Positions 8,567 to 17,696 of a stretch of 64,000 bases of DNA are shown piece after piece. The stretch's first letter is position 1; each line of letters begins with the position of its first letter. The stretch is from contig LDWW01000018.1 in NCBI GenBank assembly GCA_001045525.1, positions 17,798-81,797 of the forward strand, in the 5' to 3' direction. The stretch comes from Chitinispirillum alkaliphilum. Its GTDB lineage: Bacteria; Fibrobacterota; Chitinivibrionia; Chitinivibrionales; Chitinispirillaceae. The position numbers were made by a program, and so were the translations under genes. The notes beneath the pieces are model-generated. The model was not told the DNA's origin, made no database searches, and saw only the letters and a list, made by a program, of their open reading frames with translations.

Positions 8567-9448
8567 TTACTCTTTTGTACTTACCCCTGACCACATACGG
8601 GCAAAGAAACTCTCCCTTTTTGAGTCTGGTAACCCGGAGATCTTTCTTGCCAGTGAACCCACCCTTATAACATACCTGTTATTGGGGTGCTCTTTCAACA
8701 ATAATTTCTGAGCGTGTACATTACGTTTAACTTCCCGCTCAGTACAAAGTACAGATGCCAGCTCAAGGGGCTTTTTCAAGAATTTTACCACTAAAGCATT
8801 GAGCCTGTCAAATGTTTCGATACCCTGCCTGTCAGAAGATACCATATTCACAATGACCGATATTTTTTTATTCCCTTTTTCATAGAGCACTTTCACCATT
8901 GCATACGCATCGGCCAGCGAAGTAGGTTCAGGAGTCATAACCAGAAGGGCTGTATCTGCGTTAGATGCAAAATGGGTAACAACACTCCCGATCCCAGCTC
9001 CGGTATCGATTAAAAGGTAATCATATTTCTGTTCCAGACGCATAAAGTCCAGTCTGAGTCGCTCCAGACGCCCCGTGTCGATATTGGCAAGTGCTTCAAG
9101 CCCGGAAGCTCCCGGGATAAGATCAAGATTACCCGGAGCAGTTACAATTACATCCTCTATGGAACACTCACCAGAGACAACGTCAGAGATTGTTTTTTTG
9201 GGTGCGAGGCCAAGCAGTATGTGTACATTTGCAAGCCCCAGATCAGCATCAAGAAGAAGCACCTTTTTTCTTAGCTTAGATAAGGAAGCTGCCAGTGCCA
9301 GCGAGAATGTGGTCTTTCCCACTCCCCCTTTGCCACTGGTAACGGCAAAACTTCTGCAATGAGATCTGCTATACTCCTGAGCCGGATTATGCCTCTGAAG
9401 ATCTCTGTTTTTTACTATATCACGCAGCTTTTGTGCCTGATCGTTCAC
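8567..9448 (-). CDS. flhG: flagellar number regulator, MinD-like ATPase
   Basis: 293 residues of the ParA/MinD family. The deviant Walker A GKGGVGKTTFSLALAASL is at residues about 39-56, Walker A' is LLLDADLGLANVHILLG and Walker B is YDYLLIDTGAGIG. In other bacteria FlhG (YlxH/FleN) works with FlhF to set flagellar number and position. The N-terminal 20 residues (DQAQKLRDIVKN) match the FlhF-activating helix of FlhG. Its start overlaps the end of flhF by 4 bp, so the pair is translationally coupled. Confidence 0.93.
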   Translation of the reverse strand: MNDQAQKLRDIVKNRDLQRHNPAQEYSRSHCRSFAVTSGKGGVGKTTFSLALAASLSKLRKKVLLLDADLGLANVHILLGLAPKKTISDVVSGECSIEDVIVTAPGNLDLIPGASGLEALANIDTGRLERLRLDFMRLEQKYDYLLIDTGAGIGSVVTHFASNADTALLVMTPEPTSLADAYAMVKVLYEKGNKKISVIVNMVSSDRQGIETFDRLNALVVKFLKKPLELASVLCTEREVKRNVHAQKLLLKEHPNNRYVIRVGSLARKISGLPDSKRESFFARMWSGVSTKE

Positions 9449-10725
9449 AGGGTACGTCCTTCCATCAAGCGCTGAACAAATTTACCCGGCTGTGCAAGCT
9501 CAATATCATCGGGTACACTCTGCCCGAATGTGAAATAGGAAAGCGCAATCCTGCTCTCACTAACCACATTGTAAATATTACCTAAACGCACTGTTTCATC
9601 AAGTTTTGTAAACAAAAGGCGGTTAATTCCCAGTGAACGGTACAGCCTGATATTTTCCAGAAGATCAGAGTCCTTTGTGGTTGCACTGAGCACAAGGTGA
9701 GTTTCATCCGGATGAAGAACAGAGATAAGATTTTTAAGGTCTTCCATGTGCTCGCTGTTTCTCTGACTTCTCCCTGCAGTGTCCACAAATACTACTTCAT
9801 CGTTACCACAACTCTTAAGAGCCCCGTCAATCTCTTCGGGAGAGAAAACCACCTGCAGACCGATTTTCACAATATCAGCAAACATACGAATCTGCTCTAT
9901 TGCCGCGATCCTGTAGGTGTCTGCGGTAATGATTGAGACCCTTTTACCTTTGTTAAGACAGCAGTGCGCAGCAAGTTTGGCGAGAGTAGTTGTTTTCCCC
10001 GCACCCGTAGGCCCCACAAAGGCCACTACAATCGGAGCATTCCTCTTCAGCTTAAGAGGACCGGAAACGGGAAACTGGCTGCTGAGAGCAGAAACGAGCT
10101 TTTTCTCCAGATCGATTTCTGGCAGGAAATTCTCTCCCTGTATGGAGCAGATAAGTTTTTTTGCCAGCGATTCCTTAACCTCTGAGTCTGTAAGCCTTTT
10201 CAGGACCGCTTCCCACCCAGGGGACAACTCTTCACTCCCCTCTGAAACAGATTGCCGCGGAGCAGAGTGGAGAATAGATGTAACAAGTTCTTTGAGTTCT
10301 TTTACATTCTCCTTGAGTGCAAGAATCTCCTCTTTGCTGTCCACTTCGTTTGTATTCCCGGAGGCGGCAACCTCCGTGGGCACAACGGAAGATTTGGTGC
10401 TGTTTGCGGGGACATGTTCGTTTCTGTAACTTCTCTTTTCTGGTATCGAAAGTGAAGGCATAGCAGGTTCTGGTTTTTTCGCTGAAGAACGGGGCCTGTT
10501 ATACACACCAAGATCATTCATTTGCAGAGGCGGAAATACAGTTTGTCTTTTCGCAGCCTCATCATCCACAGCTGCGGTGACCTCTATCTCATCCTGTCCG
10601 GCAATGCCGAAGACTTTTTTAGGAAGTTTTCTTGTCTTAAGGATGATAGCCTCTTCCCCAAGTTCTTCCTTGATCTGAAGCAGCGCTTCACGCATGCTTT
10701 TCGCGGTATATTTTTTAATTCTCAT
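9445..10725 (-). CDS. flhF: flagellar biosynthesis SRP-type GTPase
   Basis: 426 residues. The short N-terminal B domain opens MRIKKYTAKSMREALLQIKE, a variable linker covers residues about 75-150, and an NG GTPase domain follows. The P-loop is GPTGAGKTTTLAKLA, G3 is VDTAGRSQRN and G4 is TKLDETVRLG. FlhF is the third SRP-GTPase paralogue after Ffh and FtsY. It localises to the cell pole and fixes where the flagellum is built, with GTPase activity stimulated by FlhG. It follows flhA by 19 bp and overlaps flhG. Confidence 0.95.
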   Translation of the reverse strand: MRIKKYTAKSMREALLQIKEELGEEAIILKTRKLPKKVFGIAGQDEIEVTAAVDDEAAKRQTVFPPLQMNDLGVYNRPRSSAKKPEPAMPSLSIPEKRSYRNEHVPANSTKSSVVPTEVAASGNTNEVDSKEEILALKENVKELKELVTSILHSAPRQSVSEGSEELSPGWEAVLKRLTDSEVKESLAKKLICSIQGENFLPEIDLEKKLVSALSSQFPVSGPLKLKRNAPIVVAFVGPTGAGKTTTLAKLAAHCCLNKGKRVSIITADTYRIAAIEQIRMFADIVKIGLQVVFSPEEIDGALKSCGNDEVVFVDTAGRSQRNSEHMEDLKNLISVLHPDETHLVLSATTKDSDLLENIRLYRSLGINRLLFTKLDETVRLGNIYNVVSESRIALSYFTFGQSVPDDIELAQPGKFVQRLMEGRTL

Positions 10726-10744
10726 TTCACCCCTGCTTCTTCAT

Positions 10745-12838
10745 TTACTGCTGATACTGTTTCTCATCAAGCGATATCATGCCCATAGAACGGATCTCAA
10801 CTCCGGGGACAATCTCATTGTACGACAACACTACCAGTTCTCTGAAATTTGTTTCAGTGAGTCGTTTAAGCTGAGAACGTATGGTAGGAGAGCAAATTAC
10901 CATAGGGATCTCCCCGGTACGCTTAACTATTTCCACCTGCTCTGCAACCGCTTCCAGAACTCTGCTGATATCGGTTGGGGCCAAGGCGAATCTCATCCCC
11001 CCGTCACCCTCCTGTATCGCCCCTTCGAGACGAGCCTCCAGGTTTGGATCCATAGTTATAACCGGTATAACTCCATCATCATTTTTATACACTTCACAGA
11101 TCTGTGCGGCAAGGGCATTTCTCACGTATTCGGTAAGTATATCGGGATTTTTTGTTCTTGGTGCCACATCTGCCAGCGTTTCCAGTATAAGGATCAGATC
11201 CCTCACAGACACCTTCTCACGAAGCAGGTTCTGAAGCACCTTATGCACCTCTCCGACACTAAGTAGATTAGGGATCAGCTCCTCCACCACGGTGGCGCTG
11301 TGTTCCTTAACATTGTCTATTAACAGGCGTACATCCTGCCTTGTGATCAGTTCGTGACCATGCATCTTGATCACCTCAGTGAGATGAGTTGCAAGCACAG
11401 CGGGAAGTTCAACCACCGTATACCCGCACATCTCAGCATCCTCTTTCTGACTTTCTGTTATCCAGAGTGCAGGAAGTCCGAATGCCGGTTCCACCGTGGG
11501 AACACCCCTTATGGTCTTTGTTACAGTACCGGGATCCATTGCCAGATATGCCCCGCTCATCAACTCACCCTGCCCCACCGCAATGGTACGGATTTTTATT
11601 CTATACTCATTTGACTTAATCTGAATATTGTCTCTTATTCGAATAGGTGGAATAATTATCCCAAGCTCAGTTGCCAGCTGACGGCGAATCATGGTAATAC
11701 GGTCAAGAAGATCCCCTCCCTGCTTGGCATCGACAAGAGGTATCAACCCGTATCCGATCTCAAGTTCCATCGGATCCACATGGAGATAGTCCTCCACCCG
11801 CTCCTCTTTGGGTTCAGTTGGTTCCGGTGGTTTCTCAAGTTCTTTTTTCTCCTCCTTTATCCGTTGTATCCCCATGTAGGCGCCCGCAAAGGAAACTGTA
11901 CTCAGCAGGATAAAGGGTAGTTTGGGAAACCCGGGAATCATGGCAAAGAACAGCATCATCCCCCCGGCAACTCCCAGAACGCGGGGTTTTGAGAACAGCT
12001 GAGTTGTGATTTCCTGTCCCAGATCATGTTGTGAAGCGGCGCGGCTGACCAGAATACCAGCACCGGTCGAGATCATCAGAGCCGGAATCTGTGAAACCAA
12101 ACCATCCCCAATACTTAAAATAGTGTAGGTGGAAATTGACTGGGAGAAATCCATGCCCATCTGAGCCACACCGATGATAAAGCCGCCGATAATATTGATA
12201 ATTGTAATAAGAATACCGGCGATGGCATCCCCGCGCACAAATTTCGACGCACCGTCCATGGCTCCGTAAAAATCCGATTCCCTTGACACCTGTAATCTTC
12301 TGTGACGGGCCTGCTCTTCGGTTATGAGTCCCGCATTCAGATCGGCATCGATAGCCATCTGCTTACCGGGCATCGCATCAAGAGTAAACCTGGCAGCAAC
12401 CTCTGCAATTCGCCCCGCTCCTTTAGTGATAACCACAAACTGAATTATGACCAGAATGAGGAATATGATAAATCCTACCACCATGTTTCCACTGGCCACA
12501 AAAGAGCCAAATACATTCACCACCTGCCCGGCATCAGCCTGACTGAGTATCAAACGCGTGGTGGCAACATTAAGGGAAAGCCGGAAAAGGGTTACCGTCA
12601 GCAGCAGTGAGGGAAACACCGAAAACTCCAGCGCTTCCTTGTTATACATAGATACAAGCAGTATGATCAGAGCTATACAGAGATTTAAGGAAAGCAGAAG
12701 GTCCATCAACACTGTGGGGATAGGGATCACCATAACAATCAGAATCCCCACCACACCCAGCACAATCATAAGATCGCGCTGCTTACCGATTGCGTTCATG
12801 GCAGTATTGACAGAAGACGAAATGCCGGAACTGTTCAT
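10745..12838 (-). CDS. flhA: flagellar export gate protein FlhA
   Basis: 697 residues, typical for FlhA. The N-terminal half has about eight membrane helices and the conserved FHIPEP-type loop, with GAGRIAEVAARFTLDAMPGK and DADLNAGLITEEQARHRR. The cytosolic C-terminal half (from about residue 345) forms the nonameric docking platform for chaperone-substrate complexes, including LVDAKQGGDLLDRI and the RVLEAVAEQVEI end segment. It lies between flhB and flhF. The preceding 150-bp gap is one of the larger gaps inside the cluster. Confidence 0.97.
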   Translation of the reverse strand: MNSSGISSSVNTAMNAIGKQRDLMIVLGVVGILIVMVIPIPTVLMDLLLSLNLCIALIILLVSMYNKEALEFSVFPSLLLTVTLFRLSLNVATTRLILSQADAGQVVNVFGSFVASGNMVVGFIIFLILVIIQFVVITKGAGRIAEVAARFTLDAMPGKQMAIDADLNAGLITEEQARHRRLQVSRESDFYGAMDGASKFVRGDAIAGILITIINIIGGFIIGVAQMGMDFSQSISTYTILSIGDGLVSQIPALMISTGAGILVSRAASQHDLGQEITTQLFSKPRVLGVAGGMMLFFAMIPGFPKLPFILLSTVSFAGAYMGIQRIKEEKKELEKPPEPTEPKEERVEDYLHVDPMELEIGYGLIPLVDAKQGGDLLDRITMIRRQLATELGIIIPPIRIRDNIQIKSNEYRIKIRTIAVGQGELMSGAYLAMDPGTVTKTIRGVPTVEPAFGLPALWITESQKEDAEMCGYTVVELPAVLATHLTEVIKMHGHELITRQDVRLLIDNVKEHSATVVEELIPNLLSVGEVHKVLQNLLREKVSVRDLILILETLADVAPRTKNPDILTEYVRNALAAQICEVYKNDDGVIPVITMDPNLEARLEGAIQEGDGGMRFALAPTDISRVLEAVAEQVEIVKRTGEIPMVICSPTIRSQLKRLTETNFRELVVLSYNEIVPGVEIRSMGMISLDEKQYQQ

Positions 12839-12988
12839 CAGATCTCCATTAAAGCTCTAATTCAGGATTTCCTGAGGATAAACTATAGCTAAAATACACC
12901 ATCTCACGCCCCAATAACAGTATTGGAAGAAAATATATTGACTCCAAACCATTGATTTTGACCTCTATATGAAAAAATGCGCCTACAT
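12839..12988 (-). promoter_or_regulatory. flhB-flhA intergenic gap with two inverted repeats
   Basis: This 150-bp gap contains two perfect palindromic elements: TCAGGA-TT-TCCTGA at 12862-12875 and CCAATA-ACAG-TATTGG at 12911-12926. Just after the flhB stop, GCCT-GAATGT-AGGC is followed by a short T run on the minus strand and could be a weak terminator. Together these suggest partial termination and a separate input into flhA expression. No consensus sigma-54, sigma-28 or sigma-70 promoter could be called. Confidence 0.35.
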
Positions 12989-14059
12989 TCAGGCTGCGGT
13001 CTTGTTTTTAAGCTTAAACACATATGCCATAATCTCTGCAACAGCTGTAAAGAATTCTACCGGAATGGGAAAACCCACATCGATTTTGTCATACATTGAT
13101 CTGGCAAGCGGTTTATCCTCCACAATCGGAATGTCGTGTTTTACTGCAAGCTTCTTTATCCTCTCAGCAGAAACTCTCTTCCCCTTGGCAACAACCACAG
13201 GCGCTTCGTTCTCCTGGGGTTCATATCTCAGTGCAATGGCAATATAGGTAGGGTTGGTAACCACAACCGTTGCTTTGGGCACCTCTTCCATCATGCGCCG
13301 CCTTGCCATTTCCCGCTGTATGGATCGAATCCGCGCCTTGATTTGAGGATCACCCTCCATCTGTTTTCGCTCTTCTTTGACCTCCTGCTTGGTCATCTTG
13401 AGTTTTTTCTCATGTTCAAAGCGCTGATACCCGTAATCAAGTACCGCAATGATAATCAGTACAAGAGAGATTCTGAGAATGATAGTAAAAGCGGCATCCA
13501 AAATAAAATACCAGATAGTTATCACTGAGGCGCCTGTGAGCTGGAGCATCTCCTCATATTTTCCGGAGATAGTAAGGTAGGCCACAAGTATAATAATGGC
13601 CAGTTTCATTATATTTTTTACAAGCTCCACAAGTGAGCGCATGGAGAAAAGTCGTTTTGCCCCGCTTATGGGGTCGATTTTCTCGAATTTGGGCTCCAGG
13701 GGCTTAAGAGTGAAGAGAAACCCGATCTGGATAATATTTGCAACCACCCCAACTACAAGTATACTGCCCGCCACAGGCATCACATACTTCAAGGCAAGCA
13801 CAATCATATTCCTGAGCAATTCAATGGAGTGCTCAAAACTCATCTCTGTAGTACTTGTCAGATTCAGATATTCCTTTAAGCTCCCGCTCAGATCATTTAT
13901 CAACCATGGTCCCACAAGTCTCATCACAAATAGGGCTGTAATAAGCACAAGCACAGAATTCACCTCTGTACTTTTTGCAACCGTTCCCTTTTCCCTTGAG
14001 TCTTGGCGCCGTTTCTCCGATGGCGCTTCTGACTTTTCTTCTGATGGTTCTTCTGCCAT
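12989..14059 (-). CDS. flhB: flagellar export switch protein FlhB (NPTY variant)
   Basis: 356 residues. The charged N-terminus (EEKSEAPSEKRRQDSREKG) matches FlhB, followed by four membrane segments between about residues 30 and 210 and a cytosolic C-terminal domain. Family members self-cleave between Asn and Pro in a conserved NPTH site to switch export from hook to filament substrates. Here the site reads TNPTYIAIALRY, with Tyr in place of His and Ile in place of the usual following Tyr. Asn and Pro, the scissile pair, are intact. The basic segment before the site (RREMARRR-like) is conserved. It lies between fliR and flhA. Confidence 0.95.
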   Translation of the reverse strand: MAEEPSEEKSEAPSEKRRQDSREKGTVAKSTEVNSVLVLITALFVMRLVGPWLINDLSGSLKEYLNLTSTTEMSFEHSIELLRNMIVLALKYVMPVAGSILVVGVVANIIQIGFLFTLKPLEPKFEKIDPISGAKRLFSMRSLVELVKNIMKLAIIILVAYLTISGKYEEMLQLTGASVITIWYFILDAAFTIILRISLVLIIIAVLDYGYQRFEHEKKLKMTKQEVKEERKQMEGDPQIKARIRSIQREMARRRMMEEVPKATVVVTNPTYIAIALRYEPQENEAPVVVAKGKRVSAERIKKLAVKHDIPIVEDKPLARSMYDKIDVGFPIPVEFFTAVAEIMAYVFKLKNKTAA

Positions 14060-14136
14060 TTACCCTGTCCTGCTCATATCAGAATCTTGCCATTTTTATA
14101 GAGTAGCCTCGCTACACTTCAGATTTTATCATCTTG

Positions 14137-14928
14137 TTAAGCCATTAGGTACAACAATTTCCAGATATCTTCAATCAATCCCTCCACCATGGTCCTGAAC
14201 ATACTGGTAAGCATTGGAAGAGCGATAAAAAGGGTACTTAACCCCAGCAACACTTTCATGGGCAGCCCCACAAAGAAAATATTGATCTGGGGAACAGTTC
14301 TTGCTACGATTCCCATGCTTATTTCCGTCAAAATAAGTGTTACAAACAGAGGCGCCGAGAGCCGCAGTCCTATTATGAATATATCACTGACCATCTTTAC
14401 AATATGAGCCGAAAGCCCCCCGGAGGGAAACTGCGCACCCATAAGGGGGATGAGCTCAAAGCTTTTCTCGATGGCCAAGATAAGGAAATAGTGTCCGTTA
14501 AAGAGGAGAAAAAGTATCGTAAACAGAATAACCTGAAACTGTCCAAGTGCAGTAACCTGTTCATCGGAGAAGGGGTCCGCAAGCTCTACAAATGCAAAGC
14601 CCATTTCAGTGTCAACCAGGCGGCCCGCAAACTGAACAGCAGCGAAAAGAAATGAGGCTACAAACCCAACAGCCAAGCCCACCATCGCCTCCTTCACCAC
14701 AAGCAAAATAAACACCCCAAAGGAAAACTCTGTGGGCGCGGGCGGCAGTCCTGCAACCAGAGTGGTTGAGAACAGAACAACAGAAAAGACAAGTGAGAGC
14801 GCAATTTTCACCTGAAGAGGTATATACGGTGCTCCAAAGATTGGCAACAGTGCAATCATTGTAACTATTCTTACAAACATGAGCAGTATATACTGCACAT
14901 GTTCGATTGAGACCATCAGATCTCCCAT
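14137..14928 (-). CDS. fliR: flagellar export gate protein FliR
   Basis: 263 residues with about six hydrophobic helices, beginning VQYILLMFVRIVTMIALLP. It contains the conserved FliR stretch RLVDTEMGFAFVELADPFS and a C-terminal hydrophobic block ending in GLIEDIWKLLYLMA. FliR joins FliP and FliQ in the helical export-gate core under the MS ring. The start is 1 bp from the fliQ stop. The annotated first Met is followed by another at residue 5 (MVSIEHV), which may be the true start. Confidence 0.93.
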   Translation of the reverse strand: MGDLMVSIEHVQYILLMFVRIVTMIALLPIFGAPYIPLQVKIALSLVFSVVLFSTTLVAGLPPAPTEFSFGVFILLVVKEAMVGLAVGFVASFLFAAVQFAGRLVDTEMGFAFVELADPFSDEQVTALGQFQVILFTILFLLFNGHYFLILAIEKSFELIPLMGAQFPSGGLSAHIVKMVSDIFIIGLRLSAPLFVTLILTEISMGIVARTVPQINIFFVGLPMKVLLGLSTLFIALPMLTSMFRTMVEGLIEDIWKLLYLMA

Positions 14929-14929
14929 T

Positions 14930-15199
14930 CTACCTTCCTACCCTGCCGATGAGGTCAAAGAGCCCGTAGGTGTATTCAATCAACTGCAAAACCATCCAGG
15001 GCATCAGTAAGATCAGCACTGTGACAATTCCCAATATTTTTGGTATGAAAGTCAGTGTCATTTCATGGATCTGAGTAACAGCCTGAAACACACCTACCAT
15101 AAGACCGATGATCAGTCCTACTACAAGCAGCGGCCCGGAGATAAGAAGCGTAACGTACAGCGCTTGCCGTCCTATGTCAACAACTGATGAAGGATCCAT
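14930..15199 (-). CDS. fliQ: flagellar export gate protein FliQ
   Basis: 89 residues with two membrane helices and the conserved core SGPLLVVGLIIGLMVGVFQA followed by TQIHEMTLTFIPK. FliQ forms part of the FliP5Q4R1 gate. Length and hairpin topology match the family. It sits 17 bp downstream of fliP and directly before fliR, the usual gene order. Confidence 0.95.
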   Translation of the reverse strand: MDPSSVVDIGRQALYVTLLISGPLLVVGLIIGLMVGVFQAVTQIHEMTLTFIPKILGIVTVLILLMPWMVLQLIEYTYGLFDLIGRVGR

Positions 15200-15216
15200 T
15201 CCGTCACTCCTCTACT

Positions 15217-16059
15217 CTAGTTAAAAGACACTACCAGCTGACGCACAATCAGATGCCAGCCATCAACCAAAACAAACAAAATTATTTTAAAAGGCATTGA
15301 AATCATCACCGGCGGCAGCATCATCATACCCATCGATAAGAGCACGCTGGCAACAATCATATCTATCACAAGAAAAGGGATGAAGAGTATAAAGCCGATT
15401 ATGAATCCTGTTTTGAGTTCACTTGTAATAAAGGCGGGGATTATAACACTCATGGGCAGATCATCCACATTCCTGGGCGCCGGGGCCCCTGAGATCCTTA
15501 CAAACAAAGCCACATCCTTCTCACTTACCTGCCTTAACATGAAATTTCTCACAGGTCTGCTTGCTCTGTCAAGGGCATCCCCCCACTCCAGTTCCTCGGC
15601 CAGATATGGCTGTATAGCCTGATCATTTACCTCCGTTATGACCGGCATCATAATAAAAAAGGTAAGAAAAAGAGAAAGACCGACCATGATCTGATCCGGA
15701 GGCATGGTTTGAGTACCGAGTGCACGGCGCAGAAACGAAAACACAATTACAATTCTTACAAAAGAAGTCACCATTACAAGAATAGATGGTGCAAGAGCAA
15801 GAATAGTGATAAGAAAAACAATCTGTAGCGCTACCGCAACATCCCCGGGGTTATTGGTATCTGCAACCGAAAGACTTACCCGCGGGATCGCCTGTGCCTG
15901 CAGGGCTGAAACTGCGGGACCCAGCACGATGAAAAAAGAGATAAGCGCGAGTCTGAACCTGAGAAGATTTTTCCTGAAGCGGGAATTTTTTTTTCTAAAG
16001 TTCATGGTGTTCTCTGTCGATAGAGATAAAGGAGTAGTAGAGAGTGGCTGGGATATCAT
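15217..16059 (-). CDS. fliP: flagellar export gate protein FliP
   Basis: 280 residues. The core motifs of FliP are present: SFVRIVIVFSFLRRALGTQ followed by MPPDQIMVGLSLFLTFFIM, and the C-terminal DMIVASVLLSMGMMMLPP. A cleavable signal peptide is usual for FliP; here the hydrophobic stretch ALISFFIVLGPAVSALQAQA lies around residues 37-56. The upstream start overlaps the fliO stop by 4 bp (ATGA), but a second Met at residue 19 (MNFRKKN) would give a more normal N-terminus. Both are possible. FliP forms the main ring of the gate. Confidence 0.95.
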   Translation of the reverse strand: MISQPLSTTPLSLSTENTMNFRKKNSRFRKNLLRFRLALISFFIVLGPAVSALQAQAIPRVSLSVADTNNPGDVAVALQIVFLITILALAPSILVMVTSFVRIVIVFSFLRRALGTQTMPPDQIMVGLSLFLTFFIMMPVITEVNDQAIQPYLAEELEWGDALDRASRPVRNFMLRQVSEKDVALFVRISGAPAPRNVDDLPMSVIIPAFITSELKTGFIIGFILFIPFLVIDMIVASVLLSMGMMMLPPVMISMPFKIILFVLVDGWHLIVRQLVVSFN

Positions 16060-16628
16060 GAGGATTTGGTTATCTTTCCTATAAAGCTGTTAAAAGCATC
16101 CTTAAACTGCACAATTGAAGTACCTTCTTTGCTGGAAGCAATGAGATCTATAGCTCTTTGACCTTCTATCTTCTCAAGCAACACAATGGAATCAGGTGTC
16201 TGACCAAGTAAATATACACAATCCATAACTCTTACAAGCATGGCGTTTCTGTTCTGTCCAAATGAGAGCACCTCCAGAACATCCATATTTCCGCCGCCAC
16301 CCACTTTTGAAGCACCAGACAATCCGGTTTTTTTTAAAAACCATGCGACAAGAAATATCAGGGCAATGATTATAGCCAGGTAACCGATAATTCTCAAAAT
16401 CACCAAAGCGTAATTATCATTTTGTCTGCTCTGCGCCACCCCTGCCTGTTCATCACCGTAATCGATTTCGCCCATTCCGGACACAGCCTCATTGACTTTG
16501 TCTATCTGGAATTTCCCGATATCATCTTCCCGGGCCTGAGCAGCAGCAGTAAAAACAAGAACCGCTCCCCAGAGAAATGTCAGTATCAATGCTTTACTGA
16601 ACCATCTGTTTTTTTTCATCGTTTTCAA
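16056..16628 (-). CDS. fliO: flagellar biosynthesis protein FliO
   Basis: 190 residues: a signal-like N-terminus (SKALILTFLWGAVLVFTAAA), a periplasmic stretch, a single membrane helix near residues 75-97 (VILRIIGYLAIIIALIFLVAW) and a small cytosolic beta domain with EVLSFGQNRNAMLVRVMD and VYLLGQTPDSIVLLEKI, typical of FliO/FliZ. FliO helps FliP fold and assemble. The position between fliY/N and fliP is the standard one. Confidence 0.88.
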   Translation of the reverse strand: MKTMKKNRWFSKALILTFLWGAVLVFTAAAQAREDDIGKFQIDKVNEAVSGMGEIDYGDEQAGVAQSRQNDNYALVILRIIGYLAIIIALIFLVAWFLKKTGLSGASKVGGGGNMDVLEVLSFGQNRNAMLVRVMDCVYLLGQTPDSIVLLEKIEGQRAIDLIASSKEGTSIVQFKDAFNSFIGKITKSS

Positions 16629-16658
16629 ACACGACCTCTCTTTTAAAACTGCAGTTTC

Positions 16659-17696
16659 CTACCGCAAGCTCTTTATTCTGTCTTCAGCAGAAACAAGTGA
16701 CACTATGCGGATTCCGAAATTTTCATCCACCACAACAACTTCCCCTTTTGCCACCACCTTGTCATTTACAAGGAGGTCAACAGGCTCACCGGCCATTCTT
16801 TCAAGCTCTACAATAGAACCCGGGGACAATTCAAGTATTCTTTTAATCGACAAGCTCGACCTACCCAGCTCAATACTTACGTCAAGGTCGATATCCATAA
16901 GCAGATCGATATTCTCCTTTGGACTCTCAAGGGAATCTCCCCCCCCCATGGAAGCACTACCGAACTGATCCCCTCCGGTCCCAAAGTCAGAAGCCACCTG
17001 TGAGAGATCATCCATTTCCGCATCACTGATTCCAATGCTTTCGCTGGAAACCGAGGAGTATTTTTCTGTTACCTGAGTGGCTATCTCCTCGGGGATAAGT
17101 AAGGCCACATAGGAATCAAGCATCCCCTCAACAGTCAGCTTTGCAATTGCCATATCGAGGGCATCAGGCGGGAAGGGAGGGTCTTTAAGATCAAACTCAC
17201 TGACCTCAATATTACCAGAGGAGATCTCCTGTCCCAGCTCCTGCCCGTAGGCGGTTGAGAATGCGCCCATAACCTGATTGAACAACTCACCTATAGCATC
17301 CTTGTGATCATCATTATAATCTGCACTTCCATCCCCCATCAACATAAGATCAGAGAGCATTGCCACATCTTTTTTCTGTATGATAAGGTACATCTCACCC
17401 GTTAACCCCGACTTGAAAGCCAGAGACAAAGAGAGCACCACGGCTTCAATTTTCTCCTGTATGACGGAGAAATCCGCCTTCTCACACACCTCCGCAGTGA
17501 GCTTCAACTCCTTATTCAGAACTGTAGAGACCACACTTTCCGCCTGGGTACAAAACAGATCGAACATTGCGCTCAGTGCAGGATAACGATTGGAGCCTGA
17601 ATCCTGAGCAGAAGATTGCTGAGAATCTTCCCCGCCTTCATCCAGAGCACCGGACAACAAACTGTCAATTTGATCCTGAGATAAATAATCACTCAT
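16659..17696 (-). CDS. fliY: flagellar switch protein FliY/FliN with CheC-like domain
   Basis: 345 residues, far longer than E. coli FliN (137). Residues 4-15 (YLSQDQIDSLLSG) match the CheY-P-binding peptide found at the start of FliM. The middle (about 40-215) resembles CheC, with one phosphatase-type E-x2-N pair in AIGELFNQVMG; the second expected pair is not evident. The last 80 residues are the SpoA/FliN C-ring domain (DVSIELGRSSLSIKRILEL, GSIVELERMAGEPVDLLVN). This is the FliY layout of Bacillus and Thermotoga. It forms the C-ring and may also dephosphorylate CheY-P. It overlaps the end of fliM by 8 bp. Confidence 0.9.
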   Translation of the reverse strand: MSDYLSQDQIDSLLSGALDEGGEDSQQSSAQDSGSNRYPALSAMFDLFCTQAESVVSTVLNKELKLTAEVCEKADFSVIQEKIEAVVLSLSLAFKSGLTGEMYLIIQKKDVAMLSDLMLMGDGSADYNDDHKDAIGELFNQVMGAFSTAYGQELGQEISSGNIEVSEFDLKDPPFPPDALDMAIAKLTVEGMLDSYVALLIPEEIATQVTEKYSSVSSESIGISDAEMDDLSQVASDFGTGGDQFGSASMGGGDSLESPKENIDLLMDIDLDVSIELGRSSLSIKRILELSPGSIVELERMAGEPVDLLVNDKVVAKGEVVVVDENFGIRIVSLVSAEDRIKSLR

